Source: Deltaproteobacteria bacterium
GTDB lineage: Bacteria > Desulfobacterota > DSM-4660 > Desulfatiglandales > HGW-15
Length of the DNA: 13,700 nt
Direction of reading: 5' to 3'
NCBI GenBank assembly: GCA_020342025.1
Contig: CP070840.1
Span: forward strand, 2,614,395 to 2,628,094
Part shown: positions 1-6,266 of the stretch, in pieces
How the letters are laid out: every line of letters begins with the position of its first letter
Numbering within the stretch: the first letter of the stretch is position 1
Made by a program: the position numbers and the translations under genes
The notes under the pieces: generated by a model
What the model was told of the DNA's origin: nothing
The model's input: the letters and a program-made list of their open reading frames with translations, nothing else
Databases searched by the model: none

Positions 1-101
1 CATCCAAGGGCGTGGAACCTGCCCCTAGCCCCTTTTCCCTGTCGGCAAAAATCAAAGAGCGGTTAAAGTGTGACCAGCTTGTGAAAGCCCTCGAACCTTG
101 A
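1..101 (+). CDS. 3' end of an unrecognised protein gene (partial, 5' end outside window)
   Basis: Reading from base 3, an open frame runs from the window edge to TGA at 99-101. It gives a 32-residue C-terminus, Ser-Lys-Gly-Val-Glu-Pro at the edge and ending Leu-Val-Lys-Ala-Leu-Glu-Pro. The basic/amphipathic stretch SLSAKIKERLKCDQLVKAL looks like real coding sequence, and composition becomes sharply AT-rich just after the stop. The other two plus-strand frames close earlier. There is too little to assign a family, and it could be a chance open frame. Confidence 0.45.
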   Translation, partial: SKGVEPAPSPFSLSAKIKERLKCDQLVKALEP

Positions 102-120
102 TGAAGAGAAAAAATCTGCC

Positions 121-169
121 AAATTTTGTCAGAATTAAACAAAAAATAAACATTTTTTGCTCAAAATTT
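121..169. terminator. Nested AT-rich inverted repeats after the first partial gene
   Basis: An outer pair AAATTTTG (121-128) and CAAAATTT (162-169) encloses an inner pair CAAAAAAT (140-147) and ATTTTTTG (152-159) with a 4-nt AAAC loop. It starts 20 nt past the stop at 101, where a transcript end would be expected. The stems are almost purely A/T, unlike a classical GC-rich intrinsic terminator, so this may instead be flexible or protein-binding DNA upstream of the next promoter. Confidence 0.3.
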
Positions 170-274
170 CAGCTTTAAACTTATGCTTTTCTATGATTTA
201 TAATTATTGCCTTTATCCTATTGATATAATTAGTATTTACATAAAATCATTGATGTAATGGGTTGTCAGAGAAG

Positions 275-304
275 TTGACATCCATGTTGATTTAAGTATA
301 TAAT
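275..304 (+). promoter_or_regulatory. Near-consensus sigma70 promoter for the HEAT-repeat gene
   Basis: TTGACA (275-280) and TATAAT (299-304) are both perfect hexamers separated by 18 nt. They lie in an AT-rich spacer, pointing towards the gene at 604. Transcription would begin near 311-313, giving a leader of about 290 nt. A short inverted repeat, TGTCA (264-268) and TGACA (276-280), overlaps the -35 box and could be part of an operator; that is only a possibility. Confidence 0.72.
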
Positions 305-327
305 AACACTATAGAATTCGCAGACCA

Positions 328-354
328 GAGCAAGGCTGACAGTAAGCTGTGCTC
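328..354 (+). promoter_or_regulatory. Hairpin near the start of the long 5' leader
   Basis: GAGCAAGGCT (328-337) can pair with AGCTGTGCTC (345-354) at 8 of 10 positions around a 7-nt loop. It would lie about 15-20 nt into the transcript from the promoter at 275-304. I do not recognise it as a known riboswitch or attenuator. Confidence 0.35.
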
Positions 355-375
355 GCCAACACCAGAAAGGAGTAG

Positions 376-444
376 ATGACAACTTTTGTTCTGAAGCGAC
401 AAATCGACCTAAGACGGGCAAGTTATTCTTGCGCACAAGTGTAA
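376..444 (+). CDS. Possible 22-codon upstream ORF in the leader
   Basis: ATG at 376 follows AAGGAG (367-372) with only 3 nt of spacing, and the frame runs to TAA at 442-444. The 22-residue peptide is basic and unlike anything I recognise (starts MTTFVLKRQ, ends SCAQV). It lies wholly inside the leader of the HEAT-repeat gene, so it might act as a leader peptide. The tight SD spacing and short length make chance a real alternative. Confidence 0.22.
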   Translation: MTTFVLKRQIDLRRASYSCAQV

Positions 445-512
445 AGGCAATCATCCGCTTGATCTCTTTGGTGCCGGATCACGCAAGGTCCTCTGAAAAA
501 CGTTTTCTTCCC

Positions 513-551
513 CGTCATTGCGAGGCAAGGTAGAGCGGGCTCGCAATGGCG
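513..551. repeat. CATTGCGAG/CTCGCAATG palindromic element
   Basis: CATTGCGAG (516-524) and CTCGCAATG (540-548) are perfect inverted copies around a 15-nt loop. Three further outer pairs (one G-T) extend the stem to 12 bp. It resembles the 'CGTCATTGCGAG' type of interspersed extragenic palindrome seen in many proteobacterial genomes; that likeness is from memory. It lies about 50 nt upstream of the HEAT gene start, inside its transcript. Confidence 0.55.
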
Positions 552-584
552 CTTTGAAAGCCTTGCAAAATTCTGGTTGCGTGT

Positions 585-597
585 CCTCCAAAGGAGG
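585..597 (+). promoter_or_regulatory. Self-complementary SD hairpin of the HEAT-repeat gene
   Basis: CCTCC (585-589), AAA, GGAGG (593-597) form a 5-bp GC-rich inverted repeat. Its right arm is the Shine-Dalgarno sequence of the ATG at 604 (6-nt spacing). Folded, it would hide the ribosome-binding site. Whether a 3-nt loop folds stably in the cell cannot be judged here. Confidence 0.45.
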
Positions 598-603
598 TTC
601 GCC

Positions 604-2739
604 ATGGAAAGTAACAATCCTAAACCAGAGAGCGCTGGCGCCAAGCCAAAATCACATGATCCCCACAGCGAGATTAAAGACAATCTCGCACAGTTCCTTC
701 TCTCCCTGATCCAAGCATTTCTTAGGACAGGCTATTACACGGCTGATCATCCTCAATCAAAAAGCGCCAAGGAAGGTCTTTACGAAGATTTTCAAAAGCT
801 TCTAGACAATAAGTATGAGTTGACCTTTCTTGTTTCCCACGTTCCTGGAGGGGAAAAAATCCTGATAGAAGGCATGCTTCCAGAGCCCCAGGAGCTACGC
901 TCTATTATGCTCCAGGGGATGGCGGATATGTACACCCCCAAGTTTGCCACGTTCCTCAAACGGAAGGATCTCATCAGCTTAACCCTTAAGGCTGCCATGT
1001 CTTGGACGGAATTCGATAACTTTGTCAACCTCATGGGCGAACCGACTTTCGCGGATACCCTGGAACAAAGCGATAAAGATCGATTTTCTCAGGCCTTGAG
1101 AGAAAGAGGTATTTTCAACATCTCATATATTTTTAATGAAGAACTCTTGGCCGGGGAGCGGGACATCCCCTGGAGATCCCAAGTGGCCCTCTCTCGCCTC
1201 AGAAAAGATTTTAAGATGATCCCCCTTTACCAAGATCTGGACGAAATCGGCATGAAAAAAGTTAGAAGGCAAATCATTCAGGACGTGGTTCGACCGATGC
1301 AGAGCGCAGAAATCATCTACCCTATTCTGGCGAACAGTGATCTTGCCGAAACTGAAGAATTCAAAGAACCTGACATCGACGAAGAAATGATTGCCTCCCT
1401 CTCCGAAAAGCTGCTGTTCCAGGTATCCCACATGTTCCTAAAGAAGACTATTAGCCAGAAGGAGTCGGATTTTAATCAAGAAAAATCTACAAGGCTTGCC
1501 AAGCAGATTGCCTTATCACTCAATCTAAAGGAGATTAATGGGAGAGAGAAAATCCTCGAAGAATACTACAAACAAGAACTTATCCCTATTGATGAACTGC
1601 CGGAAGCGATACAGCGCAAGATAAAGAAGAAGCGGGAAATAGATAAATTCCTTCGAAATACCGACTTCTATTTGAAGAGCTTTGACGACATTGAGGACCC
1701 ACAAAAATATGCTCGATTTGCCCATTCTCTCAAAAACATCCTCCCTGAATTAATTCGCAAAGATCGGTATGAAGAAATACAAAAGATCATCGCTCAAATG
1801 GATCGCCACTCAAGTGAGAAAGAAAACCTTTCCAGGCATGCAGAGCAAACCCTAGATGAAATCCAAAGGGGTAAGATCCTGGGGGCATTGAAGGCCCGGT
1901 TTATGTCGGGACAAAAAGAAACATGCTTGGCCATCGCACCCATCTTTGTGACACTTGGCGAGAGAGCTCTACCCCATTTGCTCTCTTTTCTGAAAGGAAG
2001 CAATGACCAGTTTGTCCTTAAGTGCACTTGCGAGAAACTCCTGGAAATTGATCCTTCACACATCAACGTGATTCTTGACGCGCTGAACGATGAAGAGGTA
2101 GGGACCGAATCCACCATCCGAATCATCCGGGCTTTGGGGGACGTGGCCTCTGATGAGTTTATTGAAACTTTGGCCAAGGCCCTGCAGCCCTACCTTAATC
2201 ATAAGAACCCTCGACTGAGAGAGGAAGCGTTGTGGGCGTATTATAGTGTGATGGGGGAAGAGGGAGAAAGATTGTACCTCGCTCTCCTCAGTGACGTGGA
2301 TATCGCCGTACAAAAAAAGGCAATCCAATGCTTAAGTAGGATGAAGAGTGAAACGGCCCTGGAGAGGTTTCTCGAAGTCTTGAAGGACCTGGGAGATGCT
2401 CCACTGGAAAAAGGCCAGCAACTCGTATCTACCCTTTTTAGCGCCCTTGCTTTTTATGGGAACATTGAACGCTCGGGTGAAGGATCGCTAGAAGATTTCT
2501 TGCTAGACACGCTAGAGCGTCAAGTCAGCCTCGGGCCCCTCAAGTTTCTGAAGAAAAAAAGGAGTGTTCTGAGCGAAGGCGCCGTAGCCGCCATTTGCGA
2601 GACCTTAGGAAAAATTGGAACGGACAAATCCCGTCCTGTTCTTGAAAAGTTTGAGAAACAGGATAACATGATGTGGAAGAACAAAGCCGGTGAGGCCCTT
2701 AAAGAGATGGATAGAAGGGCCGGCATTTCTCAGCACTGA
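604..2739 (+). CDS. HEAT-repeat protein, 711 aa, unknown partner
   Basis: This is a soluble protein with no signal peptide or membrane segment visible. The N-terminal region begins with a helical stretch containing 'FLRTGYYTADHPQSKSA' (about residues 37-53), a pattern I associate with uncharacterised delta-proteobacterial proteins. The middle (about 250-400) is highly charged and helical. From about residue 440 to the end there are repeated helix pairs of HEAT/PBS-lyase-like type (for example ALPHLLSFLKG, AIQCLSRMKS, AICETLGKIGTDKSRPVLEKF). Such alpha-solenoids usually bind other proteins; no catalytic motif is seen. The start at 604 is chosen over an in-frame upstream ATG at 577 because AAGGAGG sits 6 nt before it. 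A strong promoter and a long leader precede it. The KamA-like gene follows after 192 nt on the same strand, so shared transcription is possible but unproven. Confidence 0.85.
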   Translation: MESNNPKPESAGAKPKSHDPHSEIKDNLAQFLLSLIQAFLRTGYYTADHPQSKSAKEGLYEDFQKLLDNKYELTFLVSHVPGGEKILIEGMLPEPQELRSIMLQGMADMYTPKFATFLKRKDLISLTLKAAMSWTEFDNFVNLMGEPTFADTLEQSDKDRFSQALRERGIFNISYIFNEELLAGERDIPWRSQVALSRLRKDFKMIPLYQDLDEIGMKKVRRQIIQDVVRPMQSAEIIYPILANSDLAETEEFKEPDIDEEMIASLSEKLLFQVSHMFLKKTISQKESDFNQEKSTRLAKQIALSLNLKEINGREKILEEYYKQELIPIDELPEAIQRKIKKKREIDKFLRNTDFYLKSFDDIEDPQKYARFAHSLKNILPELIRKDRYEEIQKIIAQMDRHSSEKENLSRHAEQTLDEIQRGKILGALKARFMSGQKETCLAIAPIFVTLGERALPHLLSFLKGSNDQFVLKCTCEKLLEIDPSHINVILDALNDEEVGTESTIRIIRALGDVASDEFIETLAKALQPYLNHKNPRLREEALWAYYSVMGEEGERLYLALLSDVDIAVQKKAIQCLSRMKSETALERFLEVLKDLGDAPLEKGQQLVSTLFSALAFYGNIERSGEGSLEDFLLDTLERQVSLGPLKFLKKKRSVLSEGAVAAICETLGKIGTDKSRPVLEKFEKQDNMMWKNKAGEALKEMDRRAGISQH

Positions 2740-2752
2740 GAAAGAAGCGGCC
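2717..2752 (+). terminator. Stem-loop spanning the HEAT gene stop codon
   Basis: TTTCTCAG (2726-2733) and CTGAGAAA (2736-2743) are perfect inverted copies around the stop TGA at 2737-2739. An outer pair, GGCCG (2718-2722) and CGGCC (2748-2752), lengthens the stem. No T-run follows, so it is not a textbook intrinsic terminator; it may protect the 3' end or slow ribosomes at the stop. Confidence 0.35.
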
Positions 2753-2774
2753 TGTTCAATCGTAGCTCTTGAAA

Positions 2775-2780
2775 TATAAT
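2775..2780 (+). promoter_or_regulatory. Possible -10 box upstream of the KamA-like gene
   Basis: A perfect TATAAT occurs in the 192-nt gap between the HEAT and KamA-like genes. The region about 17 nt upstream (TGTTCA near 2753-2758) is a poor -35 match, so this is a weak candidate. The rest of the gap to 2931 shows nothing convincing apart from the SD at its end. Confidence 0.25.
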
Positions 2781-2931
2781 ATCTCTTCCATTATTGTGCC
2801 TTCCTAACATAGTCTGCGTAAAATCCAAATTCCAGCACTAGCTTGCCCTTTTGAATTTCCTCACCTACCAGCCATCGTCACGCAGAAGGTGGGGCTCAGG
2901 CGATACGGGCAAGCGCTAAAAGGAGGCGGCG

Positions 2932-4005
2932 TTGATTACTGCCATTCGTAAAGATCGGGCCATGGAACCATGGGAACAGATGCTCTCAAAAAACATTACC
3001 ACGCCTGAAGAGCTCTCAGCATTATTTGGAACAGAGGAAGAAGAGATCCAGAGGGTGGTTGCTCGTTATCCCATGGCCATCAATTCCTACTATCTGCATC
3101 TAATCAGGAAAAATGGGGACGGGATATACAGACAGGCCGTGCCGGACATCAGAGAGATCACCGAGGAAGAGGGGCTGGAGGACCCCTTGAACGAGGACGC
3201 GCTCTCCCCTGTACCCGGGCTTACCCACAAATATCCGGATCGCGTTCTTTTTTTGGTCTCTGGCCAATGCGCCATGTACTGCCGCTTCTGCAACCGAAAG
3301 AGAAAAGTGGGAAAGCCCTCAATCGTGACTCGGGAAACCCTAAGAGAGGGTATCTCTTACATCAGGGGGAACAAAAGGATCAGGGATGTTCTCCTGTCGG
3401 GTGGCGATCCCCTGCTCTTGCCCGATGGGGAACTCTTTGTTCTGTTAAGTGCGCTCCGCTCCATTTCGCACCTCCAGATTATCCGCATTGGTACCCGAGT
3501 CCCATGTACCCTCCCTCAGCGTGTCACGCAGCAGCTTGCAGATATACTGAGGAGATTTCACCCTCTCTATATCAACACCCATTTCAACCACCCAGCTGAG
3601 ATCACGCCAGAGGCCTCCCTGGCCTGTGCAAGACTTGTGGACGCCGGGATCCCTTTGGGGTGTCAGACCGTTCTCCTGAAAGGGATCAATGACGATCCAG
3701 CCGTGATGAGGATCTTGATGCAGAAACTCCTTGCCATCCGTGTGCGACCCTATTATCTGTTTCAGGCGGACAGGGCAAAGGGCACGTCGCACTTCTGGAC
3801 GCCCTTGGAAAAAGGCGTGGAGATCATGGCGGCGTTGCAGGGATACATTTCTGGCCTCTGTGTCCCACGCTTCATGATCGACCTTCCGGGTGGGGGAGGA
3901 AAGATTCCATTGGTGCCTGATTATGTGATGGGAGAGGAGGAAGGGAGTCTGTTGATCAAGAATTATTCAGGAGAGCTGTATCGTTATCCACTTCAGGCGC
4001 AATAG
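2932..4005 (+). CDS. kamA: KamA-family radical SAM aminomutase (lysine 2,3-aminomutase-like)
   Basis: Likely a PLP- and SAM-dependent 2,3-aminomutase converting L-lysine to L-beta-lysine. The 357-aa protein has the radical-SAM [4Fe-4S] motif CxxxCxxC at Cys113, Cys117 and Cys120, the SAM-binding SGGDP at 156-160, and the PLP lysine, Lys324, in PGGGGKIPL. Asp280 (in QADRAKG) and Asp317 (in IDLPGGGG) match the two aspartates that hold the substrate epsilon-amino group in clostridial KAM; glutamate aminomutases lack them. The C-terminus with PGGGGK differs from EpmB (EF-P modification), which has a different lysine context. It is shorter than clostridial KAM (about 416 aa), mainly at the ends. 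The TTG start is chosen because AGGAGG (2921-2926) lies 5 nt upstream; an ATG at 2962 is the alternative. No beta-lysine acetyltransferase (AblB) is seen nearby. Confidence 0.85.
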   Translation: MITAIRKDRAMEPWEQMLSKNITTPEELSALFGTEEEEIQRVVARYPMAINSYYLHLIRKNGDGIYRQAVPDIREITEEEGLEDPLNEDALSPVPGLTHKYPDRVLFLVSGQCAMYCRFCNRKRKVGKPSIVTRETLREGISYIRGNKRIRDVLLSGGDPLLLPDGELFVLLSALRSISHLQIIRIGTRVPCTLPQRVTQQLADILRRFHPLYINTHFNHPAEITPEASLACARLVDAGIPLGCQTVLLKGINDDPAVMRILMQKLLAIRVRPYYLFQADRAKGTSHFWTPLEKGVEIMAALQGYISGLCVPRFMIDLPGGGGKIPLVPDYVMGEEEGSLLIKNYSGELYRYPLQAQ

Positions 4006-4032
4006 CATGGAGCACGGAGCATAGAGCATGGA
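4005..4032. repeat. Short heptamer array (consensus GCATGGA) after the KamA-like gene
   Basis: Four in-phase 7-nt units, GCATGGA, GCACGGA, GCATAGA and GCATGGA, start on the last base of the KamA-like stop codon. A degenerate GTAAAGG unit follows at 4033-4039. The array fills the start of the 103-nt gap before the nuclease gene. Confidence 0.75.
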
Positions 4033-4053
4033 GTAAAGGATGGAGAGGACGGC

Positions 4054-4079
4054 CGCTGAAGCTGCGGCGTGCCAGGGAG
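4054..4079 (+). repeat. 26-bp box, left copy (inverted relative to 5829-5854)
   Basis: Starts CGCTGAAGCT and ends GCCAGGGAG. It matches the reverse complement of 5829-5854 at 24 of 26 positions, with weaker similarity (GAGGACGG) continuing on its 5' side. Inside, GCCGC (4052-4056) and GCGGC (4064-4068) can form a small hairpin. It lies 29 nt before the nuclease start codon, so it falls in that gene's leader. Confidence 0.75.
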
Positions 4080-4108
4080 CGGCAGAAAGCAATAGAAAGG
4101 GAGAAGAT

Positions 4109-5719
4109 ATGATTAGAGTGACTTGTTTGGGAGGAGCGGGTTCGGTGACGGGTTCCAATTATCTCATTGAGAGTCCTGAGGGCAAAAAAGTACTTGTGGA
4201 CTGTGGTCTTTTTCAGGGGGGGAAACAGATGGAAAAACGCAACTGGATGGCCTGGGGCTTTGACCCCAAGCAGATCAGTACGCTTTTTCTGACCCATGCC
4301 CATATTGACCACAGCGGTAGGATTCCAAAGCTGGTCAGGGACGGCTTTCAGGGAGAGATCATCAGCTCACCCCCCACAGCAGAACTCTGCAAGATAATGC
4401 TGCTCGATTCCGCCCATGTCCAAGAGATGGATGCGGAGTGGCAGACGCGGAAAAACAAGAGACAGGCGAAAGGCCAAGTTCTGCCTCTATACACCACTGA
4501 GGATGCAGAGGCGAGCCTGAAACGGCTCAAACCCATGGAGAGGGACCAGACCATCCAGGTTGAACCCGGGATCAAGGCACGACTTCGAAATGCGGGTCAC
4601 ATCCTGGGATCATCCATCCTGGAATTATGGATAGAAGAGAATAATAAGTCCATTAAGATCGTCTTTTCAGGCGACCTGGGTAAGAAAAACCAATTGATCG
4701 TCAGGGATCCTCATGAGATTTTTGACGCAGACCACCTATTTCTTGAATCCACTTATGGCAGCCGCCGGCATCGCACATTTGATGAAAGCAAGGCAGAACT
4801 CTTGGAGGCCATCAAATCCGCTTCATCGCACGGAGAGAAAGTGATGATCCCGGCCTTTGCCGTAGAGAGAACGCAGGAGATCCTCTACGTCCTGGGTGAA
4901 TTTCACAGGGAAGGACTTCTCCCTGACATCCCGGTCTATCTGGACAGCCCGCTGGCCATCAAGGCCACAGAAATCTTTCGCAAAAACAACAAGTACTATG
5001 ACGAAGAGGCTCGGGCCATTGTGGATCGAGGTTATGATCCCTTTGACCTGCCCAATCTCCAGTTTACACCCAACACCAAGGAATCCATAGCGATCAACGA
5101 AAGTTCAGGGTCTGCCATTGTCATCGCTGGTAACGGGATGTGTACAGCCGGCCGAATCAAGCATCACCTGAAACATAATCTTTGGCGAAAGGGGGCAAGT
5201 CTCGTCATCATAGGATTCCAGGCGAAGGGGACCACGGGGCGCAAGATCGTAGAGGGTGCCAAGCGTGTGAAGATTTTTGGGGAAAACGTATCGGTAAAGG
5301 CGAAGGTTTTCACCATTGGGGGTTTCTCGGCCCATGCAGATCAGCAGGACCTCATGGAATGGGTTGGCCATTTTGAGTCCAAACCCCAGGTTTTTCTGGT
5401 CCACGGTGAGGTGGCCTCTTGTGAAACCTTAGGCAAAAAAATCCAGGAGAAGCACCATCTCACAGTCCATATCCCTAGGTGGAGGGAACAGCTTGTTCTC
5501 AAACCCCGAAAGGTAGCCCGTGAAAAGCTCATGGTGGAGGAACCGGAGATTGAACTGAAAACCGTCTTGCTGAATACGATCCAGGACGTGGAGAACGAAC
5601 TCAAGGCCCTCAGAAAACGGATCAAATCAAAAGGCCTAAAAGAGGAGATCGCAGAGGAGGAAGTGGACCGCTTGAAGTATATTCAGGAGGAACTTCAGGC
5701 GATCATGGGGGAGCCATGA
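4109..5719 (+). CDS. Beta-CASP metallo-beta-lactamase-fold RNA nuclease, 536 aa
   Basis: A cytoplasmic RNA-processing hydrolase of the CPSF/RNase J-like superfamily, probably with two zinc ions. Visible motifs: HAHIDH at 63-68 (motif II), His164 in GHILGSS, Asp189 in FSGDLG, then the beta-CASP insert with ESTYGS (213-218), YLDSP (277-281), GNGMCTAGR (341-349), His409 in GGFSAHAD and His432 in VHGE. All metal and beta-CASP residues look intact, so the enzyme should be active. The last 55 residues are a charged helical tail rich in Lys and Glu, beyond the core fold, perhaps for RNA or subunit contacts. The start at 4109 is preferred because a purine-rich SD (GGGAG near 4099-4103) precedes it and the fold begins at once (MIRVTCLGGAGSVTGSNYLI); an in-frame ATG at 4040 would add residues encoded by the 26-bp repeat. 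Confidence 0.88.
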   Translation: MIRVTCLGGAGSVTGSNYLIESPEGKKVLVDCGLFQGGKQMEKRNWMAWGFDPKQISTLFLTHAHIDHSGRIPKLVRDGFQGEIISSPPTAELCKIMLLDSAHVQEMDAEWQTRKNKRQAKGQVLPLYTTEDAEASLKRLKPMERDQTIQVEPGIKARLRNAGHILGSSILELWIEENNKSIKIVFSGDLGKKNQLIVRDPHEIFDADHLFLESTYGSRRHRTFDESKAELLEAIKSASSHGEKVMIPAFAVERTQEILYVLGEFHREGLLPDIPVYLDSPLAIKATEIFRKNNKYYDEEARAIVDRGYDPFDLPNLQFTPNTKESIAINESSGSAIVIAGNGMCTAGRIKHHLKHNLWRKGASLVIIGFQAKGTTGRKIVEGAKRVKIFGENVSVKAKVFTIGGFSAHADQQDLMEWVGHFESKPQVFLVHGEVASCETLGKKIQEKHHLTVHIPRWREQLVLKPRKVAREKLMVEEPEIELKTVLLNTIQDVENELKALRKRIKSKGLKEEIAEEEVDRLKYIQEELQAIMGEP

Positions 5720-5730
5720 GATGGCGACTC

Positions 5731-5814
5731 GTTATTCGTCATAAGTTAATAGTTATTGGTTAATAGTGATTAGTTACAGGTCATGGGTTATAGGTCACAG
5801 GTTATTGGTTATTG
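5731..5814. repeat. Period-7 tandem array, 12 degenerate units (consensus about GTTATNG)
   Basis: From 5731 to 5814 the sequence divides without slippage into twelve 7-nt units that all begin GT: for example GTTATTC, GTCATAA, GTTAATA, GTTATTG, GTGATTA, GTTACAG, GTCATGG. Position 4 is A in nearly every unit. It occupies most of the gap between the convergent nuclease and cupin genes, and its composition is more AT-rich than its neighbours. Confidence 0.85.
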
Positions 5815-5828
5815 TTCAGTTCTCCGTA

Positions 5829-5854
5829 CTCCCTGGCGCGCCGTAGCTTCAGCG
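5829..5854 (-). repeat. 26-bp box, right copy (inverted relative to 4054-4079)
   Basis: Starts CTCCCTGGCG and ends AGCTTCAGCG. On the minus strand it matches the left copy at 24 of 26 positions; similarity continues to about 5866. Together the copies frame the nuclease gene in inverted orientation. Confidence 0.75.
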
Positions 5855-5858
5855 CCCG

Positions 5859-5885
5859 TCCTCCGCAGTAGCCTGCTACGGAGGA
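5859..5885. terminator. Hairpin between convergent genes
   Basis: TCCTCC (5859-5864) and GTAG (5868-5871) pair with CTAC (5876-5879) and GGAGGA (5880-5885), with a 3-nt bulge and a CCTG loop. It sits 38 nt past the cupin stop on the minus strand and 139 nt past the nuclease stop on the plus strand. No T-tract follows on either strand, so a bidirectional terminator role is only plausible; it may be part of the repeat cassette that includes the adjacent 26-bp box. Confidence 0.4.
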
Positions 5886-5923
5886 TGGAAAGGCGGTTAT
5901 CGTCGGTCGTCTGCAGTTAATGG

Positions 5924-6259
5924 TTATTCTCTTTTCTTCATGGTGGAGCCGGGAGCCTTGAAGAACATGAGGACGAGATTGCTATCCTCCGCAGCCTTGA
6001 CACCATGACTCACCTTGGCTGGTACGAAAATAACACCCGCAGGGCCAACAGGTATCTCCTGATCATCTACGATCATAGCCCCTTTGCCCTCTACGACATA
6101 GAAGATTTCATCCTGTTTCGGATGCATATGGTTCGGTGTGACCTGTCCCGGCGTATAGCAAACCATCTCTGCAACGATCTTCTCCGATCCTGCCACCTTT
6201 TTCCTGATCCTCTTATCCGTAGCAAACTCTTTGAGGTCATCAATGCTCACATGTTGCAT
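5924..6259 (-). CDS. Small single-domain cupin protein, 111 aa
   Basis: A single beta-barrel cupin of the usual small size. Motif 1 is complete: Gly38-X5-His44-X-His46-X4-Glu51-X6-Gly58. Motif 2 supplies Pro80 and His85 (FVPAKVSHGV). The 3-His/1-Glu set should bind one metal ion. Small cupins can be isomerases, dioxygenases, lyases or ligand sensors, so the reaction cannot be named. It is last in the minus-strand operon; its start ATG (6257-6259) lies 7 nt past the AOR stop, and its SD, AGGAGG, is made by the last two AOR codons (Arg-Arg). That points to translational coupling with the AOR and a role in the same pathway, or in protecting or delivering its aldehyde or acid. Confidence 0.85.
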   Translation of the reverse strand: MQHVSIDDLKEFATDKRIRKKVAGSEKIVAEMVCYTPGQVTPNHMHPKQDEIFYVVEGKGAMIVDDQEIPVGPAGVIFVPAKVSHGVKAAEDSNLVLMFFKAPGSTMKKRE

Positions 6260-6266
6260 CTCTCTT

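Noticed and set aside
266..454. 62-codon minus-strand frame over the promoter and leader
   Set aside because: It overlaps a near-consensus promoter on the other strand, has no SD seen and no family likeness.
4040..4108. N-terminal extension of the nuclease from ATG 4040
   Set aside because: The added residues come from the 26-bp repeat, and the conserved fold starts at 4109 with an SD.
5731..5814. CRISPR array
   Set aside because: Units are only 7 nt with no spacers between them, so this is a tandem repeat, not CRISPR.
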